DNA of 28,626 nucleotides, taken from assembly GCA_964601805.1 (NCBI GenBank), contig CAZROW010000037.1:1-28626 (forward strand), in the 5' to 3' direction. The notes beneath the pieces are model-generated. The model was not told where the DNA came from. It saw only the letters and a list, made by a program, of their open reading frames with translations, and did no database searches. Below, one piece after another: positions 23,340 to 28,626 of the stretch. Position numbers and translations under genes: made by a program. Within the stretch, counting starts at the first letter, position 1; each line of letters starts with the position of its first letter. This stretch comes from Eutrophocola sp964601805. GTDB lineage: Bacteria > Pseudomonadota > Gammaproteobacteria > Pseudomonadales > Pseudohongiellaceae.

Positions 23340-24380
23340 ATGTCCGAAGAAATCATTAAATTCCGTGCCAGTCCTGTACCAGAGTTGCTCTCCGTTTCGT
23401 CCAATGTTCCAGCTATACCCTCTTACCCCCTGATTAAAACCTTGCTGCCTGTCGATGCCTCTACTTCCTCAACACCTTTGAACCTGAATTACGTGGTTTC
23501 AAAATCGGCCTGCTCGAATTCTCCCTTGAACGGAAAGTCGTTTGAAATTCTTGAAGACAAATCGGTACGTCTGGAAACACCAATTAGCAAGGTCGGACGC
23601 TTATCCATTTTGCTTAAGTGGCAACAGAAAGACCCTACTGTAATCGTTAATCCAACTTATCATCGACTGGCTCGTGTCACCATCGGCAATGTGCACTCCG
23701 TAGGCTGGCTTGCCCGCGACCTTACCAACATTCTGCTGCTTGCCAATAACTATGCCCTATTGCATGCCGCAGCCCTGAAGTACAAAGATCGCGTCATCGT
23801 ACTTTTCGGTTTATCCAATACTGGCAAGACCAAAACTGTTTTTACTCTCGTCAAGGAACATGGGGCAAAATTCTATGGCGATGATCTTGTACTGACAGAC
23901 GGAGAAAAACTTTATCCTTGTCCGCAAACCGGTGCCAATATTGACCCCAGTGAAGGCCCGGGGGTTGGTTACAAAATCGAGCAGACTCTCAGGCGCGGAT
24001 TACCTTTTTTTGAAAATGTTGCTGGCACACTGTCCTATTCAATTTCACAGGCCCTCGGTGCTAGTAATGTGGCAGAGGTAGCGCCAGTGACAGACGTCGT
24101 CATTATGCGTAAAGCCGAGTCAGGTTTCAGGGAAGAAATAGATATTAAGAGAGCGACTGATTTGATGATTGCTTCCAACAGAACGGAGTTTACCTATTCA
24201 TCTTCAGCAATTTGCTCTGCTGCCGAGTATTTTGAAAGTGGCATCAACGTGACTGCGGCACTGGCAGCAGAAAATAATGTCATGAAAAAACTGGCAAATC
24301 AGGCACGCTGCCATTATGCCGCCGGCGATTTCAGTTTCCTGCAAAACGTTACAAGGGATATTCTAGATATTCCTGCCTAA
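23340..24380 (+). CDS. HprK-like P-loop kinase
   Basis: This 346-residue protein resembles the C-terminal kinase domain of HPr kinase/phosphorylase. ALLHAAALKYKDRVIVLFG leads into the Walker A GLSNTGKT (157-164), followed by KFYGDDLVLT with the acidic pair (Asp181-Asp182) typical of the family. The N-terminal 140 residues do not look like the HprK N-domain. There is no HPr gene nearby. Related HprK-like proteins occur beside peptide-modification and polysaccharide genes and phosphorylate various targets, so the substrate is open. It is transcribed against its neighbours: divergent from the methyltransferase gene, and its 3' end overlaps the flippase-like gene by 18 bp. The ribosome-binding site is weak. 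Confidence 0.75.
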   Translation: MSEEIIKFRASPVPELLSVSSNVPAIPSYPLIKTLLPVDASTSSTPLNLNYVVSKSACSNSPLNGKSFEILEDKSVRLETPISKVGRLSILLKWQQKDPTVIVNPTYHRLARVTIGNVHSVGWLARDLTNILLLANNYALLHAAALKYKDRVIVLFGLSNTGKTKTVFTLVKEHGAKFYGDDLVLTDGEKLYPCPQTGANIDPSEGPGVGYKIEQTLRRGLPFFENVAGTLSYSISQALGASNVAEVAPVTDVVIMRKAESGFREEIDIKRATDLMIASNRTEFTYSSSAICSAAEYFESGINVTAALAAENNVMKKLANQARCHYAAGDFSFLQNVTRDILDIPA

Positions 24381-25310
24381 TCTTTGCAGGAACATTGGCC
24401 CCAAAACCAGTGTTGGCAACAAGATTGCTGTTCTGTCTATTAAAGCAGCCACAAGCGCGGATTCAGCGTCAATCTGGAAAAGTGCAGACAATCCAACCAA
24501 CACCCCTTCCTTTAACCCAAGGTTTCCCGGTACCAGTGAGAAGGTAAAGCCTACTGCTATGCATGCCTGGAAGAAACATGCTTCCAGGATGCTTATTTCA
24601 AGGCCCAGAATTCTGAACGAGAACCAGATTTTTAGCGCAAAAGACAGAAAAAGCCCGCAGGAAGTTGCCACATACCACCAGAGCAACCGACTGTTGGGAT
24701 GCCATATTGAAATTGCTTCGGCACACTGCTTGAAAAAGGATTTCAGTCTGTTTCCAGGTATCAGTTGTACAAAGACCAGGGGATAGTAAAACAGTATGAA
24801 ACTGCAAATCACAGCACCAGCCATAAGGGCAGCCAGTAGATATACCATGCCATCCACACTGCTTTCTGTAATCGCGACAATGACACTGATAACAACCAGG
24901 CCAATGACTGCCGAGACAAGAGTCCAGAGCAGTTGACTGGCTGTCAACGCCGCCAGGAAATTGCCCATGGTCATGCCATGCCTGACTTTAAGGTAAAGCC
25001 CTTTCCCCAAAATACCCGATTTGAGGGGGAGATAATTGAGCAGGTTATTGGCAACTGCAAGTTGGTAGGCAACTGTGAGCGAGATCTGCGTCCCGTATGG
25101 CACCAGCATGAGTTTCATCTGGATCGCCAGTCCCAGGAAAACCAACAACGACAGTCCGACAAGGACAAAAATCTCTCCCAGTGACAATGAGTAAAACTGG
25201 ACAAAACGTTCCGGATTGGTAGAGAAGAAACTGATGACAAAGGCTACAAAGCCAGCGACAACAAACCAAACCAAAAGGGACTTGATCAATTTTCTATTGA
25301 CTGTTGCCAT
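24363..25310 (-). CDS. Flippase-like integral membrane protein (LPG_synthase_TM / UPF0104 family)
   Basis: This 315-residue polytopic protein has about eight hydrophobic segments. It carries the family's conserved pieces: VANNLLNYLPLKSGILGKGLYLK (about 87-109, resembling the usual N-x-x-LP-x-x-G-G/E motif) and FTFSLVPGNLGLKEG (about 253-267, the P-G-x-x-G-x-x-E motif). The family is the membrane part of lysylphosphatidylglycerol synthases, but stand-alone members sit in glycan clusters. In archaeal AglD a similar region is fused to a GT2. It lies 28 nt after the GT2 stop, consistent with that pairing. There is no aminoacyl-transferase domain, so it is not a complete MprF. Confidence 0.85.
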   Translation of the reverse strand: MATVNRKLIKSLLVWFVVAGFVAFVISFFSTNPERFVQFYSLSLGEIFVLVGLSLLVFLGLAIQMKLMLVPYGTQISLTVAYQLAVANNLLNYLPLKSGILGKGLYLKVRHGMTMGNFLAALTASQLLWTLVSAVIGLVVISVIVAITESSVDGMVYLLAALMAGAVICSFILFYYPLVFVQLIPGNRLKSFFKQCAEAISIWHPNSRLLWWYVATSCGLFLSFALKIWFSFRILGLEISILEACFFQACIAVGFTFSLVPGNLGLKEGVLVGLSALFQIDAESALVAALIDRTAILLPTLVLGPMFLQRLGRNI

Positions 25311-25338
25311 AGTCAGTTCGCGTAGGCAATGGCGGACA

Positions 25339-26229
25339 CTAATCGGAATCCTTGTAGGTTAGAGTTGTAATTTGCTCTGACACCAGGCCAATAAGAAAAA
25401 CAATAATTGCGGTAATAAACAACACCGCACTCATGTTGGAAAAAGAATGTCGCGTGATGAAAGTGTATAAATAGTAGCCCAGGCCAGTCATAAAAAAGGC
25501 CATCGCAGTTGGTACAAAAATCTTGAGGGGAGAATAAAGTGTGCCGATCTTGAAGATGATAATGAGAAAACGCAAGCCATCTTTGACAATACTGATATGA
25601 CTTTTCCCGCCCCTGGCCAGCGCTGTAATAGGAATATACTCGACACTGTAGCCAGCTCGAAAAAATGCCATGGTGATCGTGGTTGGGTAGGAGAAACCGT
25701 TTGGCAACAGATAAATGAATTTTCTGAATTTGTCACGATAGACTGCCCTGAATCCCGAAGTCAGATCTTCAACGGGGTGACCAGATATCCAGCTTGAAAG
25801 CTTGTTGTACAACGAATTGGCAATTAGTCTGCCAAAACTTGCCTGAGAACTCCTGTCCCGTGCACCAACTACCATGTCCGTGCCTTCACCAAGTTTATTT
25901 AGCAAGCGATCAATATCAGCAGGCTGATGCTGACCATCGCCATCCATAAAAACCAGGATATCCCCGGAAGCCGCCCTTGCCCCGGACTTGATACTGGCTC
26001 CATTACCTTTGCTATATCCATGTGTGACAACTTCCACATTCATACGCTGGCAAATTTCCAGGGTATTATCTGTTGAGCCATCATTGACCACGATGATTTC
26101 TGCCTGAGGGTACTGTTTGACGATCTCCGGCAGCAGAGCTTCCAGGTTTTGACCTTCGTTTTTAGCCGGGATCACAATGGAAATGCTTGTATCTGGCATT
26201 TCAGTTTTCTCCGGATTCTGATTGTTCAT
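25339..26229 (-). CDS. GT2 glycosyltransferase, dolichol/polyprenyl-phosphate-mannose synthase-like
   Basis: This 296-residue GT-A enzyme has SIVIPAKNEGQNL (17-29), VVNDGSTDNT (47-56), GNGASIKSGARAASGD, the metal-binding MDGDGQHQ (Asp96, Asp98), and DLTSGFRAVYRDKF. Two C-terminal transmembrane helices follow (about 233-256 and 265-285). This is the DPM1/polyprenyl-P-glycosyl synthase layout, which makes a lipid-linked monosaccharide on the cytoplasmic face. Start ATG 26229 has AGGAA 8 nt upstream and overlaps the upstream gene's 3' end by 29 bp. ATG 26196, with GGAG upstream, is an alternative. It is co-oriented with the TMTC-like and flippase-like genes. The sugar identity is not determined. 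Confidence 0.9.
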   Translation of the reverse strand: MNNQNPEKTEMPDTSISIVIPAKNEGQNLEALLPEIVKQYPQAEIIVVNDGSTDNTLEICQRMNVEVVTHGYSKGNGASIKSGARAASGDILVFMDGDGQHQPADIDRLLNKLGEGTDMVVGARDRSSQASFGRLIANSLYNKLSSWISGHPVEDLTSGFRAVYRDKFRKFIYLLPNGFSYPTTITMAFFRAGYSVEYIPITALARGGKSHISIVKDGLRFLIIIFKIGTLYSPLKIFVPTAMAFFMTGLGYYLYTFITRHSFSNMSAVLFITAIIVFLIGLVSEQITTLTYKDSD

Positions 26230-28129
26230 TGATTAATTCCTGTTCTGATACTTTTTCTGCCAAGTCCCTTCGAAGAGGCGTTATCAAAGCAGTTTCGATG
26301 CCACCGGATTCATTGTTAATTCTCTCTAGAATCCTGATTATTTCCTCAGCATCACCCAACAGGTTCAATTGAATCAGGTTACGGGCAAGATTGCTTAAAA
26401 TAGTGGTAATACCTGAATAATCATACCCTGCCAGTGCATACTCTATGCTTTTCCCATAATCCCCTTTAAGCATGAAGATTTGCCCCTTCACTTTCAGAAG
26501 AAATCCCATCGACCTGGGTCGGCTTTGATTCAATGTTAATCCTTCTGCACTCTCAACAACACTCAGCAACTCATCGAGTGTCAACTCCGGGCAACGGTTT
26601 TCATTTAACAGGACTAGCAGGTTATCCAGGGAGTTCAGCGAATATGCTGTAACCGGATACCTGCTGGCACGATATCTGGCTTCTTCCAGAAGCGGTTGAA
26701 TATCCATTCCGGTTGTACACATTATGGCTACCTGATGCAGGACCGGGCCGAATTCCCGAGGACTATTTTCCTGTGCTGCGGACAGATGCTCCAGGGCACC
26801 TGTGACATCTCCGCGATTAAATTTAACATTGGCAATCTGGGTTTGTGCCCTGGCTGAATCCGGATGCTCTGTCACTGCTATCTGGTAGATCATTTCCTCG
26901 GAACTCCATTCCTGAACCCTGATAAATGTCATCGCCGCGATCAGGGCCAGGAAAGGCAGGTTCAAATATTTCAAGTTAGGCGCCTGTGAAAAGCAACTCA
27001 AGCAACACACAACCGCCAGAACCGGACCAACAGCTGCCAGGTAGTTGCGATGTTCAAACATGATTTCTAGGTTAAATATTGAAGATTCAAGGGAATGCGA
27101 CACCAGAAACCATGCAATTGCAAAGGCGAAAACTGGGGCTTTATGCCGAAGTAAAAATACAGCAGCAACAGCGCCTGCAAGCAGGATGAGTAATAACGCC
27201 GTAACGAAATCGAAGGTCCTGGTTACTTGAAAATAGTCGTGGAACAGTGTCATGTCAGACAATCTGGGAACCAGAATCATTTTCAGGTAGACAGCAACAA
27301 CCTTGAGTTCCGTCATCAGTCTTTCAACCATGTTGAAATCCCGACTGGTGAAATTGGCAAACTGATCAAGATGAGTGATCAGGTATAGCGAGCCGATAAT
27401 GACCGAGAAAACTGTAAAAATCCCCAGGTAAATCAGCCAGCACTTGGGCACTGTGCGGAATTTAAAAAAGTCCAGCCGATAAACGGTTATCTCCATGGCT
27501 ATGATATACAGGGGAATCAGGACACCGTTTTCCTTGGAAAAAATAGAAAGCAGGAGAAAAAACGGGTAGGCCAAATAGGCTAAAAGATAAAATTTGGGAC
27601 CCGATTTCGCTGAAGCTTCCCGGGCATAGACATAAAGCAGCAAAGCACCAATCGTAAACAGGGCTGATAACTGTGCCATCCGCTGTACAGCATAAAGTAC
27701 GGTGCTGACCATAAGTGGATGTAGCAGCCAAATGGCAGTAGTAATTGTTGCAATAAACAGCTGGTTTTCCCTGCCCTGCCCGGGTGCAAGACGCGGCAGT
27801 ATTTTTATCAAAAGCCAGAACAGGAGTAATCCGTTATTGAGGTGGATTGCCAGGTTGTGGAACTTGTATCCCCAGGGTGATGGCCCATGCAAGATTCCAG
27901 AAATCAACAGGCTTAACATCGACACGGGCCGGCCCAGGGTCCCGCTTTTATTGTGAGTTACTTCGTAATAGAGCTTTTCAATATTAAAGTCACTGACAAA
28001 GGCACTTTCAATATTGATAAAATCATCAAGCAGGAAAGGACCGTTCAGACCTGGCCAGTAGACAAGTGTCGTCACCAGCAACATCAGAAGAAGACAGACA
28101 GCAATGAGAATATTCGCTTTATCTCTCAC
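26201..28129 (-). CDS. Polytopic membrane protein with C-terminal TPR-like repeats (TMTC/GT-C-like)
   Basis: This 642-residue protein starts at GTG 28129, behind a G6 run. Residues 1-400 contain about ten transmembrane helices. The first periplasmic loop holds an acidic pair, FLLDDFINI (Asp35-Asp36), and then LGRPVSMLSLL and YKFHNLAIHLNNGLLLF. These resemble eukaryotic TMTC O-mannosyltransferases and other GT-C enzymes that use lipid-phosphate sugars. Residues from about 420 on are soluble alpha-helical, with TPR-like units such as ANVKFNRGDVTGALEHL and LKGDYGKSIEYALAGY. It lies directly downstream of the pilin gene and overlaps the GT2. Possible role: transfer of a sugar to pilin or another exported protein. 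A Wzy/PilO-type ligase is the alternative. Confidence 0.75.
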   Translation of the reverse strand: MRDKANILIAVCLLLMLLVTTLVYWPGLNGPFLLDDFINIESAFVSDFNIEKLYYEVTHNKSGTLGRPVSMLSLLISGILHGPSPWGYKFHNLAIHLNNGLLLFWLLIKILPRLAPGQGRENQLFIATITTAIWLLHPLMVSTVLYAVQRMAQLSALFTIGALLLYVYAREASAKSGPKFYLLAYLAYPFFLLLSIFSKENGVLIPLYIIAMEITVYRLDFFKFRTVPKCWLIYLGIFTVFSVIIGSLYLITHLDQFANFTSRDFNMVERLMTELKVVAVYLKMILVPRLSDMTLFHDYFQVTRTFDFVTALLLILLAGAVAAVFLLRHKAPVFAFAIAWFLVSHSLESSIFNLEIMFEHRNYLAAVGPVLAVVCCLSCFSQAPNLKYLNLPFLALIAAMTFIRVQEWSSEEMIYQIAVTEHPDSARAQTQIANVKFNRGDVTGALEHLSAAQENSPREFGPVLHQVAIMCTTGMDIQPLLEEARYRASRYPVTAYSLNSLDNLLVLLNENRCPELTLDELLSVVESAEGLTLNQSRPRSMGFLLKVKGQIFMLKGDYGKSIEYALAGYDYSGITTILSNLARNLIQLNLLGDAEEIIRILERINNESGGIETALITPLRRDLAEKVSEQELINEQSESGEN

Positions 28130-28160
28130 CGGCCCCCCTTTCGTAACTTATCGAATCCTT

Positions 28161-28203
28161 TAAATAAAAAAACCAGCCCCTACCATACAAGTAGGGACTG
28201 GCT
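28161..28203 (-). terminator. Rho-independent terminator after the pilin gene
   Basis: On the minus strand, CCAGTCCCTAC, a 7-nt loop, then GTAGGGGCTGG (stem of 11 with one G-U pair), followed by T7 and ATTT. It lies 30-70 nt beyond the pilin stop codon and 30 nt before the next gene, so partial read-through could set a high pilin to low downstream ratio. Confidence 0.93.
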
Positions 28204-28231
28204 TTTGTGACTTGCAAGCTAGAAAGCTGGC

Positions 28232-28626
28232 TTAGTTCTGACAGCTAGAAGGCAGATAGGAAGTACCTGCACCGCCAGCCTTACAGATCCACAGGATACC
28301 TGTAGAAGGATCGCCGGAAGGCTGCATCCAAAGTACTACAGGAGCACCCAGGTTACCTGAGTTACCTGTAACAACAATGTAAGTACCATCCCATGCCAGA
28401 GAAGCAACCATACCCTGGTTGATGTTCTGGACATTGATTGTGGATGGAATAGTCAGTGTATTGTTGACCAGGGCGTACTCAGAAATGGTGTTCTTTGCAG
28501 CACTGGAAGCCAGTACCAGCTCAGAAGCCTTGGCGCGGATGGTGTAATCCTGATAAGCAGGAAGTGCTACTGCAGCCAGAATACCGATGATCGCAATTAC
28601 GATCATCAATTCGATCAGGGTAAAAC
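28232..28626 (-). CDS. pilA: Type IV major pilin (PilA-like), 5' end outside window
   Basis: Partial gene; its start lies beyond the right edge. The visible part begins at the prepilin peptidase site: mature Phe1 at 28624-28622, with the two bases before it (GT) compatible with a Gly codon. FTLIELMIVIAIIGILAAVA follows, with Glu5, the N-methylation and assembly helix. The mature pilin is about 130 residues, short for the family. It ends with a disulfide loop, WICKAGG...SSCQN (Cys114, Cys128), as in Pseudomonas/Neisseria-type PilA. Ser and Thr are common, including SS next to the last Cys, a position that is glycosylated in some pilins. A strong terminator follows, then the TMTC-like gene. Confidence 0.93.
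   Translation of the reverse strand, partial: FTLIELMIVIAIIGILAAVALPAYQDYTIRAKASELVLASSAAKNTISEYALVNNTLTIPSTINVQNINQGMVASLAWDGTYIVVTGNSGNLGAPVVLWMQPSGDPSTGILWICKAGGAGTSYLPSSCQN

Noticed and set aside
24363..25310. Complete MprF lysylphosphatidylglycerol synthase
   Set aside because: Only the membrane region is present; the C-terminal aminoacyl-transferase domain is missing and the neighbours are glycan genes.
28232..28609. Pilin start at 28609
   Set aside because: That codon is TTG coding for Leu6 of the mature pilin; the frame continues through FTLIE to the window edge.

Overview
The window reads as a chromosomal segment from a Gammaproteobacterium. The evidence is AmpD and NadC close together, fxsA directly upstream of groES-groEL, homodimeric-type AceE with a three-lipoyl AceF, a YajQ protein, and a type IV pilin of the PilA class. 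I cannot name the genus. A run of exactly 100 Ns (3616-3715) shows that this is a draft or metagenome scaffold. No tRNA, rRNA, CRISPR array or intact insertion sequence was seen.

Layout. 1-2700: tandem hairpin repeats, a small secreted protein, and a tannase/feruloyl-esterase gene broken by a frameshift. 2706-4039: a membrane-anchored coiled-coil protein, then a repeat-rich intergenic stretch holding the assembly gap and an enterobacterial-style REP element. 4040-6787 (minus strand): groL, groS and fxsA, with a strong sigma-32-type promoter in front of groS. 6855-7781 (plus strand): an alkyltransferase-like DNA repair protein and a secreted protein. 7821-12096 (minus): a two-gene RND efflux operon. 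12259-12741: yajQ. 12999-17827 (minus): aceF and aceE, with REP and octamer repeats between and beside them. 18416-20478: ampD, a divergent retropepsin-like protease, and nadC. 20547-21134: a DUF1080 lipoprotein.

21280-28626 is different in character. It looks more AT-rich by eye and carries envelope-glycan genes: a GT4 glycosyltransferase, a SAM methyltransferase, a divergent HprK-like P-loop kinase, a flippase-like membrane protein (LPG_synthase_TM family), a GT2 resembling dolichol-phosphate-mannose synthase, and a large polytopic membrane protein with C-terminal TPR-like repeats. The last gene is a type IV pilin that runs off the right edge. The three genes after the pilin read in the same direction and are tightly packed or overlapping. 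Together they could form a lipid-linked monosaccharide pathway: GT2 charges a polyprenyl phosphate, the flippase-like protein assists, and the TMTC-like GT-C/TPR protein transfers the sugar, possibly to the pilin. This is inference, but it is the most interesting system in the window.

Other points of note are octamer tandem repeats of the form NTTTATCS flanking aceF (also present as an inverted pair), REP elements of the E. coli architecture, two genes whose ATG lies 7-8 nt after a perfect TATAAT (possible leaderless transcripts), and an RND permease lacking part of the usual proton-relay residues.
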